A stretch of 64,000 bases of DNA from Massilia sp. PAMC28688. GTDB lineage: Bacteria; Pseudomonadota; Gammaproteobacteria; Burkholderiales; Burkholderiaceae_D. The stretch is from assembly GCF_019443445.1 (NCBI RefSeq), contig NZ_CP080378.1:3038001-3102000 (forward strand). Direction: 5' to 3'. The translations under genes and the position numbers were made by a program. Below the pieces are notes generated by a model. The model was not told the DNA's origin. It was given only the letters and a program-made list of their open reading frames with translations, and ran no database searches. Shown here one piece after another: positions 38,589-49,933 of the stretch; the first letter of the stretch is position 1; the number at the start of each line of letters is the position of its first letter.

Positions 38589-41351
38589 ATGAACATTTTC
38601 TCGAGCAAGCGCTCCCAGAGCGCCGCTTTCCAACTGAACCCGGTGGCTGCAGGCTGCGCCGTGTTCCTCGCCCTGATGGCAGGTTCCTCGTTTGCGCAAG
38701 ATGCGACGGCGACCGCGGCTGAACCTGTGAAGGTCGAAGACGGCATCCAGACAGTGACCGTTTCTGGTATCCGTCGCGGTATCGAGGGTGCCATTTCTGT
38801 AAAAAAGGATTCGAGTTCGATCGTTGAGGCCATCTCGGCCGAAGACATCGGCAAGCTGCCGGACGTCTCGATTGCCGAATCGATCTCGCGCCTTCCAGGT
38901 CTGGCGGCCCAGCGTGTAGGCGGCCGTGCCCAGGTCATCAGCGTGCGCGGCCTGTCCCCGGACTTCTCGACCACCCTGCTCAACGGACGCGAACAGGTCA
39001 GCACCGGCGACAACCGCAGTGTGGAGTTTGACCAGTACCCGTCCGAACTGCTGTCCGGCGTCACTATCTACAAGACCCCCGACGCCGGCCTGATCGGCCA
39101 GGGTCTGTCGGGCACCATCGACATGCAAAGCGTGCGTCCGCTGGCGTTCCAGAGCCGCACCATTGCCCTGAACGCGCGCGGCGAGCGCAATTCGCTCGGT
39201 TCCATCGCCAATGCCAAGGCGACGGGCAATCGTGTCAGCGCAAGCTACATTAATCAATTCGCCAACCGGACCATCGGTCTGGCCATCGGCTACGCGCATC
39301 TGGAATCGCCAGTGCTGTCGCATGAGACGGGCCTGTATGAGCCTTGGAAGCGCGACGGTCGACCAGGCGTACCGGCCGGCACCTTCATCACTGACGGTAT
39401 CAAGTCGGTTGCCCGCAGCGGACGCAATGAGCGCGATGGCGTGATGGCCGTGCTCCAGTATCGCCCATCGAAGACCTGGAACAGCGTCCTTGATCTGTAC
39501 GCATCGCGTTTCACCCGCGAAGATACGGCCAACCAGATGGAAGTCAACCTCAGTGGCTACAACGGTCGTCCTGGCGTGCCTGAAGGCTCTCCGGATGTCG
39601 ACGCACCGTTCTACGACCCTGTCGTAGTCAGAAATGGTGTCCTGGTGGGCGGTACCATGAACAAGGTCTATCCCCTGGTGCGTGGCATGTACACCGACCG
39701 CAAGGACGATATCAAGGCAGCTGGATGGAGCAATAACTTCAAGTTCCAGAACTGGTCGCTGTTCGCCGACCTGAACTTTTCGAAGGCAAAGCGCGATGAG
39801 CTGAGCCTGGAGAACAATCTGCAAATGGCAGGCCCTGGCGACAGCCCTGTCTATGACTCGGTAGCACTGTCCCTGGGAAATGGCAGCTTTTCGCAGCTCA
39901 ACCCCGGCCTTGATTACAGCAACCCGGCTAACTTGTACGTTCGCAATTCGATCTATGGCTCTGGCTACGGCAAGACCCCCAAGGTAGAAGATGAATTGCG
40001 CGGCTTCAAACTTGTCGCCTCGCTGCCGGTTCCCGGCGTGTTTGACAATTACCTCGGTGGCGTGGATATCGGCTTCAATATCACCGACCGTTCCAAGAAA
40101 AAGCGTCAGCCTGAAGGATCGATCAATCTGGTAGGTGCCCCCCAGGTGCTGCCAGGCGACGTGCAGTACTCCCCTGTCGACCTGGGCTTTGCAGGCAGCG
40201 GTGTCATTCCTTCCTGGAACGTACCTGCCGTGGTGTCGCGCTACATGAGCTTTAATCCGGTTGACGATCTGGGTTACCTGATCTCGAAGGCGTGGGACGT
40301 CAACGAGAAAATCACGACGACTTACATCAAAGCCAATATCGACCACGACATGGGCGATATCAGCATCAAGGGTAACTTCGGTATCCAGGCGCAGCACACT
40401 GACCAGTCTTCACAGGCCAATTACTTCGATGGCACCGCGCCGGCAGGCAGCCAGGTCAAGCCGGTCGACGAAGGCATGAAGTACACCGACTACCTGCCAA
40501 GCATGAACCTGGCATTTGGCTTGTCGAACCAGCAGACGATTCGTATCGCGGCGGCCAAGCAGATTGCCCGCCCACGTATCGATCAACTGCGCGCAGCGCT
40601 GGACTTCGGCGTCTCCGATACCGACTTCAAACCGGGTGGCAGCGGCGGTAATGCCAAGCTGGAACCATGGCGCGCCAAGGCCTTCGACATCTCTTATGAG
40701 AAGTACTTCGGCACGAAGGCATACGTAGCTGTTGCAGCATTCCACAAGAAGCTTGACACCTACATCTTCACTCAGACGCAGAGCTACGATTTTTCAAAGT
40801 TCACGCCAGGGACCAAGGCCACGACCAACATCGGTAACTACACGGCACCGTACAATGGCAAGGGCGGTACGCTCAAGGGTCTGGAACTGTCAGCATCGTT
40901 GCCATTGAATATGGTGGCAGACGCGCTTGATGGCTTCGGTGTCTCGGCCAGCGCCACGTTCAGCGACAGCAACATCAAGATCGATGACGGCAGCATTGGC
41001 ACCAACATCACCTTGCCTGGCCTGTCCAAGCGTGTGAGCAATCTGACCGTGTACTACGAGAAGGATGGTTTCGAAACGCGCGTCAGCCAGCGCAAGCGTT
41101 CTGACTTTATCGGTGAAATCGGTAACTTCGCAAACGACCGCGCGCTGCGTTATGTAGTTGGTGAAAACGTCGTCGATTTCCAGATCGGCTACAACTTCAA
41201 CCAGGGTCCGCTCAAGGGTGTTGGACTGGTCCTGCAGGTGAATAACGTGGGCGATGCCGCCTACGAAACCTACGGCGAGACCCGCGACAAGCAGCTCGAG
41301 TATCAGAAGTATGGTCGCACTGTTCTTGCAGGCATCAACTACAAGTTCTAA
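38589..41351 (+). CDS. TonB-dependent outer-membrane receptor for maltodextrins
   Basis: 920 residues. Signal peptide (about 1-36, ending SSFAQ), a short linker, plug domain (VTVSGIRRGIEGAI; SIAESISRLPGLAAQRVGGR; LNGREQVSTGD; GLSGTIDMQSVRPL) and a ~22-strand barrel that ends in an aromatic C-terminal beta signal (LAGINYKF). The sequence is of the FecA/MalA-type large receptors that bring in oligosaccharides. GAGGGG stands before the ATG at 38589; open sequence upstream to 38457 is not used. The neighbours, all maltodextrin enzymes, give the substrate. A terminator follows at 41410. Confidence 0.88.
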   Translation: MNIFSSKRSQSAAFQLNPVAAGCAVFLALMAGSSFAQDATATAAEPVKVEDGIQTVTVSGIRRGIEGAISVKKDSSSIVEAISAEDIGKLPDVSIAESISRLPGLAAQRVGGRAQVISVRGLSPDFSTTLLNGREQVSTGDNRSVEFDQYPSELLSGVTIYKTPDAGLIGQGLSGTIDMQSVRPLAFQSRTIALNARGERNSLGSIANAKATGNRVSASYINQFANRTIGLAIGYAHLESPVLSHETGLYEPWKRDGRPGVPAGTFITDGIKSVARSGRNERDGVMAVLQYRPSKTWNSVLDLYASRFTREDTANQMEVNLSGYNGRPGVPEGSPDVDAPFYDPVVVRNGVLVGGTMNKVYPLVRGMYTDRKDDIKAAGWSNNFKFQNWSLFADLNFSKAKRDELSLENNLQMAGPGDSPVYDSVALSLGNGSFSQLNPGLDYSNPANLYVRNSIYGSGYGKTPKVEDELRGFKLVASLPVPGVFDNYLGGVDIGFNITDRSKKKRQPEGSINLVGAPQVLPGDVQYSPVDLGFAGSGVIPSWNVPAVVSRYMSFNPVDDLGYLISKAWDVNEKITTTYIKANIDHDMGDISIKGNFGIQAQHTDQSSQANYFDGTAPAGSQVKPVDEGMKYTDYLPSMNLAFGLSNQQTIRIAAAKQIARPRIDQLRAALDFGVSDTDFKPGGSGGNAKLEPWRAKAFDISYEKYFGTKAYVAVAAFHKKLDTYIFTQTQSYDFSKFTPGTKATTNIGNYTAPYNGKGGTLKGLELSASLPLNMVADALDGFGVSASATFSDSNIKIDDGSIGTNITLPGLSKRVSNLTVYYEKDGFETRVSQRKRSDFIGEIGNFANDRALRYVVGENVVDFQIGYNFNQGPLKGVGLVLQVNNVGDAAYETYGETRDKQLEYQKYGRTVLAGINYKF

Positions 41352-41409
41352 GGCTTAGCCCCAGAGGCAAGTTCCTGCACGAAAGTGCAGGGCGCTTCAA
41401 AAGGCCATG

Positions 41410-41442
41410 CACCCCGTCGGCGTCGAGCCGGCGGGGTGTTTT
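41410..41442 (+). terminator. Rho-independent terminator of the receptor gene
   Basis: CACCCCGTCGGC, loop GTCGA, GCCGGCGGGGTG, then TTTTA: a 12-bp GC-rich stem with one mismatch, 59 bases after the stop. Confidence 0.85.
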
Positions 41443-41614
41443 ACATTGGAAGCCAGCATCCGGGCCTGCTCGCGATGGCAAGGATGCGGAAGTTGCTGTG
41501 CCTCAGGACTTTGGTCGCACCAGTTGTCCGCTTTGTTGGTCCGACCTCTGCCTTGTTTTTGCAAAGCAATGTAAAATGGTCAACTTTTAGTTGGTCATTT
41601 TTTGCGGAGTCGGC

Positions 41615-42130
41615 GTGATACCAGTCAGGTTCAGGGAATATGCGGTGGCGGGTACCGCCTTTGTAGTCAGCATCTGCAGTCTCTTCATTTATATCTACCA
41701 AAGCAAGATCATGTCGGAGCAGCAGCAGGTGGCGGCCTGGCCTTACGTGGAGTGGTACACCAATAACGTCAACGGCTACAAGCTGGCGGTGCAAAACAAG
41801 GGTATTGGTCCGGCCATCGTGCGCAACGTCAGCATGAAAGTCGATGGCAAGGCACTGGGCAGCAACCGCGAACTGATGGACGCCGTCATGGGCCGCGACA
41901 ACCAGATAGCCTGGGTCAATGCCGAGGTGCGGGATCGCGTCATGTCGGCCGGCGAAACCACCGAGATCCTGGCCATTGCCGATCCGGCGCAAGCGCGCCA
42001 GTTTCAAGCCCGGCTGGCGCAGCGCAAGTTCGAGCTGCTCATTACCTACTGCTCCATTTACGGCCGCTGCTGGACCAGCAGCGGCTTCAAGATCACCCGC
42101 GCCAGCGACGACAGCTCCACCATGTACTAG
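41615..42130 (+). CDS. Membrane-anchored unknown protein
   Basis: 171 residues from the GTG at 41615, which has GGAG 5 bases upstream. One N-terminal membrane helix (VAGTAFVVSICSLFIYIYQS) and a ~130-residue domain on the other side (WPYVEWYTNNVNG, LAVQNKGIGPAIVRNVSMKV), beta-rich, with two Cys near the end (TYCSIYGRCW). Proteins of this layout occur widely in Proteobacteria without a known role. An independent transcription unit between the receptor and the helicase. Confidence 0.65.
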   Translation: MIPVRFREYAVAGTAFVVSICSLFIYIYQSKIMSEQQQVAAWPYVEWYTNNVNGYKLAVQNKGIGPAIVRNVSMKVDGKALGSNRELMDAVMGRDNQIAWVNAEVRDRVMSAGETTEILAIADPAQARQFQARLAQRKFELLITYCSIYGRCWTSSGFKITRASDDSSTMY

Positions 42131-42258
42131 GGGATTTCTACTAGCGGCGCACGTAAACGCGGGTTTTAGCCCGGGAAGTGCGCCAAGAGAGTAAACTAGA
42201 GGATGCCTGCCCCTTTGGGCCGGCGCCGATAATGTACCGTTCCCGTGTGAGTGTCTAA

Positions 42259-44109
42259 ATGTCTTCTTCCCCAGTCCTGCTGTTTTCCGAACTTAACCTC
42301 TCCGCCGCTGTGCTCAAGGTGATGAAAGAGGTGGGTTACGAAACCCCGTCGCCGATCCAGGCAGCCACCATTCCGCTGCTGCTGTCCAATCGCGATGTGC
42401 TGGGCCAGGCCCAGACAGGTACCGGCAAGACGGCCGCCTTTGCGCTGCCCATCCTGTCGCGCATCGATATCAAGCAGCAGTCGCCGCAGGCACTGGTGCT
42501 GGCGCCCACGCGCGAACTGGCGATCCAGGTAGCAGAGGCATTCCAGAAGTACGCCACCCATATCAAGGACTTCCATGTCCTTCCCATTTACGGTGGCCAG
42601 AGCTATGGCCCGCAGCTGCAGGCGCTGCGCCGCGGTGTGCATGTCATTGTCGGCACGCCGGGCCGCGTGATCGACCATCTCGAAAAAGGCTCGCTCGACC
42701 TTTCGCGCCTCAAGACGCTGGTGCTGGACGAAGCCGACGAAATGCTGCGCATGGGCTTTATCGACGACGTCGAGCAGATCCTGCAAAAGACGCCTGAAAC
42801 ACGCCAGACCGCGCTGTTCTCGGCCACCATGCCACCGGCCATCAAGCGCATCGCCAAGACCTACCTGCGCGACCCGGCGGAAGTGACCGTGGCGGCCAAG
42901 ACCGGCACTGCCGACAACATCACCCAGCGTTACTGGATGGTGAGCGGCATGCAAAAGCTGGAAGCGCTGACCCGCATCCTGGAGGCGGAGCCGTTCGACG
43001 GCATGATCATCTTTGCCCGTACCAAGCTCGGTACCGAGGAACTGGCCACCAAGCTGCAGGCGCGCGGCTTTGCCGCCACTGCCATCAATGGCGACATGCA
43101 GCAGGCGCAGCGCGAGCGCACCATCGAGCAGCTCAAGAACGGCAAGATCGACATTTTGGTCGCCACCGACGTAGCCGCCCGCGGCCTGGACGTGGAACGC
43201 ATCAGCCATGTGATCAACTACGATGTACCGTCTGACCCGGAAAGCTACACCCACCGCATTGGCCGCACGGGCCGTGCGGGCCGCAGCGGCCAGGCCATCT
43301 TGTTCATCACCCCGCGCGAGCAGGGCCTGCTCAAGGCCATCGAACGTGCCACACGCCAGCCGGTCGCGCCGCTCACGCTGCCGACGGTCAAGGCAGTCAA
43401 TGACGTGCGCATCTCCAAATTCAAGGACCAGATCACCGAGATGCTGGCAGCCAGTGGCCTGGACGTATTCCGCTCCCTGATCGAAGAGTACGAGCGCGAA
43501 CAGAATGTGCCGGCGATCGAGATCGCGGCCGCGCTGGCACGCCTGGCACGGGGCGACGTGCCGCTGCTGCTGGAAAAACCCAACCGCGACGCCAAGGCCG
43601 CACCGTCATGGAAAGAAGAAGCACCCATGGCCCGCGCGCCGCGTAGCGAGCGTCCCGAGCGTGCCGACTTTGCCGGTGGCCGCGAAGCCTTTGCTCCTGC
43701 GCCGGAACGCAAGCGCACGCCGCGTCCGCAGGAAGACGGCATGGGTACCTTCCGCATCGAAGTGGGCCACGCGCATGGCGTCAAGCCGGGCAACATCGTC
43801 GGCGCCATCGCCAACGAGGCGGGCATCGAGTCCAAGTTCATCGGCCGGATCGAAATCTATGATGACTACAGCATGCTCGACCTGCCGGTGGACATGCCGG
43901 CAGATGTCGTCAGCCACCTCAAGACGGTGTGGGTAGCCGGCCAGCAGCTCAACATCACGCGCGATGGCGAGGCACCGGCTGTCAAGAAGCCGGGCGCGCC
44001 AAAGAAGTCGGGCGGCGATCGCCGCTTCGAGGAAAAAGCTGCAGGACCGAAAAAGAAGTCTTACGACTCAAAGAAGAAAGAGCACCGCAAGGGGCCGAAG
44101 GCTGAATAA
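42259..44109 (+). CDS. deaD: ATP-dependent RNA helicase, DEAD-box (DeaD/CsdA-like)
   Basis: 616 residues. Q motif (YETPSPIQ), motif I AQTGTGKT, Ia PTRELAIQ, II VLDEADEML, III SATMP, V ATDVAARGLD and VI HRIGRTGRAGRSG are complete. The C-terminal ~190 residues hold a DbpA/DeaD-type RNA-binding fold (FRIEVGHAHGVKPGNIVGAI) and a basic tail (KKKSYDSKKKEHRKGPK). It unwinds structured RNA in ribosome assembly and mRNA decay, especially in the cold. The 128-base leader holds an inverted CGGCGCAC/GTGCGCC pair, as cold-shock leaders often do. Confidence 0.92.
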   Translation: MSSSPVLLFSELNLSAAVLKVMKEVGYETPSPIQAATIPLLLSNRDVLGQAQTGTGKTAAFALPILSRIDIKQQSPQALVLAPTRELAIQVAEAFQKYATHIKDFHVLPIYGGQSYGPQLQALRRGVHVIVGTPGRVIDHLEKGSLDLSRLKTLVLDEADEMLRMGFIDDVEQILQKTPETRQTALFSATMPPAIKRIAKTYLRDPAEVTVAAKTGTADNITQRYWMVSGMQKLEALTRILEAEPFDGMIIFARTKLGTEELATKLQARGFAATAINGDMQQAQRERTIEQLKNGKIDILVATDVAARGLDVERISHVINYDVPSDPESYTHRIGRTGRAGRSGQAILFITPREQGLLKAIERATRQPVAPLTLPTVKAVNDVRISKFKDQITEMLAASGLDVFRSLIEEYEREQNVPAIEIAAALARLARGDVPLLLEKPNRDAKAAPSWKEEAPMARAPRSERPERADFAGGREAFAPAPERKRTPRPQEDGMGTFRIEVGHAHGVKPGNIVGAIANEAGIESKFIGRIEIYDDYSMLDLPVDMPADVVSHLKTVWVAGQQLNITRDGEAPAVKKPGAPKKSGGDRRFEEKAAGPKKKSYDSKKKEHRKGPKAE

Positions 44110-44129
44110 GCAGAGGTTGTCCTGTTGCG

Positions 44130-44169
44130 AAAAGGCGCCATCTCCGCGGATGCGGGTGGCGCCTTTTTA
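44130..44169. terminator. Bidirectional terminator between deaD and the tRNA genes
   Basis: AAAAGGCGCCATC, loop, GGTGGCGCCTTTTT. It has A and T runs on both sides, so it can end both deaD (+) and the tRNA transcript (-). Confidence 0.85.
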
Positions 44170-44172
44170 TAT

Positions 44173-44263
44173 TGGGGTGACGTACGGGGTTCGAACCCGT
44201 GACCTTCGGACTCACAACCGCAGCGGCGGACCGCCGAAGCTCTACCAGCTGAGCTAACGCCAC
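44173..44263 (-). tRNA. tRNA-His (GTG) with an extra ~15 nt in the anticodon stem
   Basis: The acceptor stem GTGGCGT/ACGTCAC, D arm GCTC..GAGC, T arm ACGGGTTCGAACCCCGT, C73, a G at position -1 (44264) and an encoded CCA all fit tRNA-His, whose G-1:C73 pair is diagnostic. The loop TTGTGAG carries GTG. Between the 5' side of the anticodon stem (TCGG) and this loop stand 16 bases where one is expected, including the palindrome CGGCGGTCCGCCG. Total 91 instead of 76 nt. It may be a pseudo-tRNA, a disrupted gene or an assembly artefact. Confidence 0.65.
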
Positions 44264-44286
44264 CATTGAAACGGTACAAAAAATCC

Positions 44287-44362
44287 TGGCAGTGGATGCA
44301 GGGCTCGAACCTGCGACACCTTGAGTCAAAGTCAAGTGCTCTACCAACTGAGCTAATCCACA
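44287..44362 (-). tRNA. tRNA-Gln (TTG)
   Basis: 76 nt with a normal cloverleaf: acceptor TGTGGAT/ATCCACT with the weak 1-72 pair typical of tRNA-Gln, D arm GCTC..GAGC, anticodon arm CTTGA-CTTTGAC-TCAAG (anticodon TTG), T arm GCAGGTTCGAGCCCTGC, G73 and an encoded CCA. It lies 23 bases upstream of the His gene in the same transcript. Confidence 0.92.
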
Positions 44363-44540
44363 ATTGAAACTGTCTGTCGCCGGTGGCTGGAAGCCACAGG
44401 CGGGTCATGCAAAAGAACGTTGCGCCATGCCCCGGGTTGTCCGGACGGCGGCCTCCAAAGAGGGCTTCCTTGCTGCTCCCACGCCGTCCTTCTCTGCAGC
44501 TGGTGCGGGAGGTGCTGCTTGAAAATGTGATCCAAAACGA

Positions 44541-44578
44541 AAAAGCCCGGATGCTCTGATCAGAAGCATCCGGGCTTT
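44541..44578. terminator. Strong bidirectional hairpin terminator
   Basis: AAAAGCCCGGATGCT, loop TCTGATCAGA region, AGCATCCGGGCTTT. A 13-bp stem with A/T runs on both sides. It lies after the minus-strand small frame at 44610 and before the tRNA genes; the 170 bases between it and tRNA-Gln hold no gene I can support. Confidence 0.8.
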
Positions 44579-44609
44579 CGCCAGCGGCCTGGTGGCCTGC
44601 TGCGACGGC

Positions 44610-44789
44610 TTATCTGTCGCAGCCAGGGGAGCGATCCCCTCGGATGAATTGGTTCAGTTGGTGTTGATGCAGGCGAGCATGGCTCTGCTGATGAGCAGGC
44701 TGCTGGGACACAGTAACCACCGAGACGAGCGTCGACACGGCAAGTGGCTTGCCTTCTGATGTCATGCGCTTGTTCGGCGAGGTGTTCAC
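44610..44789 (-). CDS. Possible 59-residue protein, divergent from the XRE gene
   Basis: A GTG start at 44789 with AGGA 7-10 bases upstream; sequence MNTSPNKRMTSEGKPLAVST, then a His/Gln-rich middle (QPAHQQSHARLHQHQLNQF) and a basic end. A strong terminator follows 32 bases after the stop. No family is known and codon evidence is weak. The open frame extends to 44987. Confidence 0.35.
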   Translation of the reverse strand: MNTSPNKRMTSEGKPLAVSTLVSVVTVSQQPAHQQSHARLHQHQLNQFIRGDRSPGCDR

Positions 44790-44956
44790 GATATGTCCTG
44801 GTAGATGAATTACGATGGATCGGATTCTGACATGCATTTTCACCAAATACAAGAAAAATCTTCCATTAAATGATAGATTATCTTGTTTGGTAGTGTTTTC
44901 TGACGTTGTAAGAATGCGCCGAGGTACAATGCGGTAATCGAATTTTGTCTCGTTAA

Positions 44957-45259
44957 ATGAAGCCAAGCACCGATTTTCCAGCGACAACCGCGCGCCGAAG
45001 GGTTGTCCTGCATGTGCGCACCTTGATGGCCAGCCGCGGCGTGCGCTCGGTCGCCGCGCTGCAGCGCATGTTAATTAGCGCAGGCGTCGACATTTCGAAT
45101 CAGCAGCTGATCCGTATCATCGACAATACTAGCACCCGCCTGAACATGGATGTGATTAACGGTCTGCTTAACATCTTCAAGTGTTCGGTTTACGATCTGA
45201 TAGGTGAGGAAGCCATTCCCGATGCCAATGGCGCCGGGCATGAGCCCGACGGGCACTAG
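44957..45259 (+). CDS. XRE/Cro-type small DNA-binding regulator
   Basis: 100 residues. A Cro/CI-type helix-turn-helix region: VRSVAALQRMLISAGVDISN as helices 1-2, NQQLIRIIDN as recognition helix, LNMDVINGLLNIFKCSVYDL as the closing helices, then DLIGEE, as in short YozG-like regulators. It is divergent from the small frame at 44610; the AT-rich 44790-44956 interval between probably carries its promoter. Target unknown. Confidence 0.7.
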   Translation: MKPSTDFPATTARRRVVLHVRTLMASRGVRSVAALQRMLISAGVDISNQQLIRIIDNTSTRLNMDVINGLLNIFKCSVYDLIGEEAIPDANGAGHEPDGH

Positions 45260-45420
45260 GCTGAACGCTTATCCACGAGCGCATGGAGATCGCTTGGACG
45301 AGAACATTCCGCCTTCCGCGCAAAGCATCATGTCGATGCGCCCGGACTGTCAAGCTTTTTGGAAATCGAAAGGCGACTTGCTATCCGCAGTGACGGTAAG
45401 GTGAAGCTTGTCGCGGGTTG

Positions 45421-45440
45421 AGGCCGCGCGAGGGCGGCCT
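45421..45440 (-). terminator. Hairpin after the GH31 gene
   Basis: AGGCCGC, GCGAGG, GCGGCCT: a perfect 7-bp stem 18 bases past the stop of the alpha-glucosidase gene. It lacks a T run, so termination is likely but not sure. Confidence 0.45.
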
Positions 45441-45457
45441 TCCCGGGTGAAATGAAG

Positions 45458-47845
45458 TTACAAGCGAATGCGCAGTTCGCGCCGGCCAGCGGTTGAAGAC
45501 GGCGCCTGAATCGTGAGCGACTTGCTTGCAGCGTCGTAGTTCGATGCGATGTCGTTGCCATCCAGTTTCACGGTACCAGGCTTAGCGTCCACGTTATGTA
45601 CCACGACGCTGAAGCTGCGCGCCGTTGCCGGGTAATCCTTGCCCGTCTGCCGCGCCAGCGTCAGACGCAGCTCATTGCCGGACAAGGCGCTGGTAAAGTT
45701 GAGCAGCTCGTACTTGCTCTTCTCAAACGCGCCTGCCGTCTTGCCATCGTCGTCGTACAGCTTGCCGCTGCTGCGCTTGATGGAGCGGTCGTGGTAGTAG
45801 TGCAGGTCGATATGGCTGGTCGAGTAATCGCGCGTGGTCTGCACCAGCGGCGCCAGTGGGATGAAGGCGCCTGCCCGTACGAATACGGGAATATGTTCTG
45901 GCACCAGCTTTACCATGGTATTGCTGCCGCCTGGATGCCGGCTGCCATCGTAGAAATCAAACCAGGCGCTGCCCGCCGGGAAACGCACCAGCTTGCTCTC
46001 CTGGCCCTTGGTCACAATCGGCGTGACCAACAGATCATTACCCCACAGGTAACTCTCCGCATAGTGCTGCATGAGCTTGCTGGTAGGCTCCTGGAACAGC
46101 AGTGGCCGCATCAGCGGCAAGCCTTGCTGGTTGTTTTCGAACGCCAGCGTGTAGTTATACGGCAGCATGCGGTAGCGCAGTTCGATCGCGGTGCGCGCCA
46201 GTGCCTTGGCCGCTTCTGCGCGATGGATTGGTTCCGAGGCCACTTCTTCCTGGCCGTGCGGGCGGAAAATCGGCTGGAACACGCCGTACTGCAGCCAGCG
46301 CACATACAGTTCGTCGTCAAGGTAAGGGAAGGCGAAGCCGCCCAGGTCCGAATGCATGTAGGCCAGGCCCTGCATGCCCATCTGCAGCGCGATTTCCGGC
46401 TGCGACTGCAGGCCGCCCCAGCTGCGCTCGACGTCGCCCGACCACGGCATCATGCCAAAGCGCTGCGACCCGGACGAGCCGGCGCGCATGAGAATGAACG
46501 GACGCTCATTGGGGAAATCCTTCTGGTAGCCTTCGGCGATGATGCGTGCCCACTCGTGGCCGTAGATGTTGTGGACCTGGTCGGCCGAGCCGTTCACATG
46601 CTGCAGGTCGGACGGGTGGACTTCGGGCTCGCCCAGGTCGCCCCACCAGCCTTCCACGCCCATCTCGTGCAAGCCTTTGTAGATGTTCCAGAACCAGGTC
46701 TTCGCTTCCGGCTTGAAGACATCGATCAGGCCCGTATTGCCGAAGTAGATATCGTAGGTGTACGGCGCGCCCGCCTTGGTAGTGGCGAGAATCTTGCTGT
46801 CCACCGCCTCCTGCCACTTGGTTGACGTGGTGAGGATGAAGGGTTCGGTAATCAGCACGGTCTTGACGCCCCGGGCCTTGAAGTCCGAGATCATCTTGAC
46901 GGGATTGGGGAAATTGTCCTTGTCAAAGGTGAGGTTGCCGAGCGTGCCCTTGATGTCCTTGCCGAACCAGTACAGGTCGAAAATGATGGCGTCGACCGGG
47001 ATCTTGTCGGCCGCGTACTTGTCCAGCGTGGCACGCGCTTCCGCCTCGCTGTGATAGCCGAAGCGGCTGGCCAGGTTGCCCAGGGCCCAGCGCGGCGGCA
47101 TGGGCTGGCGTCCGGTCAGTTCCGTGTAATTGCCCACCAGCTCATTCCAGTTGTTGCCGGCCACCACCTGGTAAGTCTTGCGTCCGCCGATGGTGTCATA
47201 GCGCAGGGCGTTGGGGTCCTTGCTGCCAAAGTCGAGCTCGCCAATCTGGGGATTGTCGAAGTGAATGGCATACAGCTTCGATGACAGCACCATGGGGATG
47301 GAATAGTTCAGCTGCATTGAACTTTCCTTGTACCCGTAGTGCGGCTTGTTATAGAGGGTGAAGGTCTTGCCGCGGCGGTTCATGCCGGCAGCGCGGGCGC
47401 CGGCGCCGTACAGCGCCTCGCCGGGGGCAAGCGTGAAGTCAAGCGACTCCATCTTGCCGTTGCGAGCGTACCCGTGTTTTTCCGCCGTCAGCGTTTTTCC
47501 CTGGTAGACGTAGGCGATCTGGAAGGGGGACTTGGTCACGACCACGCTCATGCCGGGGGTGGCGTACACAATACGCTGGGCGCTGGTGCTCAAGCTGGCC
47601 TTGACGCGCGGCGCCATGACCACCGCGTGCGAAACCGGGTCATACGTTTCGCCGCGCGGCACGAACGACGTTTCCATGATCTGCTGCGAGTAGGGGCGGA
47701 TCAGATACGTGCCGTCGCTGGTGACAATCTCCAGATGGCCGGCGTGGGCCCGCGCGGTCTCGAACTTGCGCTCCGCATTCTGGGCAAAAGCGGCCTGGCT
47801 TGCCAGTAGTCCGAGAGACAGCAAACAGATAGTATGGTTTTTCAT
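45458..47845 (-). CDS. Exported GH31 alpha-glucosidase
   Basis: 795 residues with a signal peptide (MKNHTICLLSLGLLASQAAFAQ). The GH31 N-terminal galactose-mutarotase-like beta domain is followed by the (beta/alpha)8 barrel. The nucleophile lies in WWGDLGEPEVH and the acid/base Asp in MPWSGDVERSWGG; the C-terminal beta domains follow LRYRMLPYNYTLAF. It hydrolyses maltose and maltooligosaccharides from the non-reducing end in the periplasm. The longer start at 47893 would bury the signal peptide and is rejected. Confidence 0.88.
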   Translation of the reverse strand: MKNHTICLLSLGLLASQAAFAQNAERKFETARAHAGHLEIVTSDGTYLIRPYSQQIMETSFVPRGETYDPVSHAVVMAPRVKASLSTSAQRIVYATPGMSVVVTKSPFQIAYVYQGKTLTAEKHGYARNGKMESLDFTLAPGEALYGAGARAAGMNRRGKTFTLYNKPHYGYKESSMQLNYSIPMVLSSKLYAIHFDNPQIGELDFGSKDPNALRYDTIGGRKTYQVVAGNNWNELVGNYTELTGRQPMPPRWALGNLASRFGYHSEAEARATLDKYAADKIPVDAIIFDLYWFGKDIKGTLGNLTFDKDNFPNPVKMISDFKARGVKTVLITEPFILTTSTKWQEAVDSKILATTKAGAPYTYDIYFGNTGLIDVFKPEAKTWFWNIYKGLHEMGVEGWWGDLGEPEVHPSDLQHVNGSADQVHNIYGHEWARIIAEGYQKDFPNERPFILMRAGSSGSQRFGMMPWSGDVERSWGGLQSQPEIALQMGMQGLAYMHSDLGGFAFPYLDDELYVRWLQYGVFQPIFRPHGQEEVASEPIHRAEAAKALARTAIELRYRMLPYNYTLAFENNQQGLPLMRPLLFQEPTSKLMQHYAESYLWGNDLLVTPIVTKGQESKLVRFPAGSAWFDFYDGSRHPGGSNTMVKLVPEHIPVFVRAGAFIPLAPLVQTTRDYSTSHIDLHYYHDRSIKRSSGKLYDDDGKTAGAFEKSKYELLNFTSALSGNELRLTLARQTGKDYPATARSFSVVVHNVDAKPGTVKLDGNDIASNYDAASKSLTIQAPSSTAGRRELRIRL

Positions 47846-49905
<2,060 letters not shown>

Positions 49906-49933
49906 CCAACCACCACCAACCAACAGGGACTAC

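Noticed and set aside
44173..44263. A group I intron in the tRNA-His gene
   Set aside because: Only about 15 bases are added; group I introns are hundreds of bases and sit in the anticodon loop, not on the 5' side of the stem.
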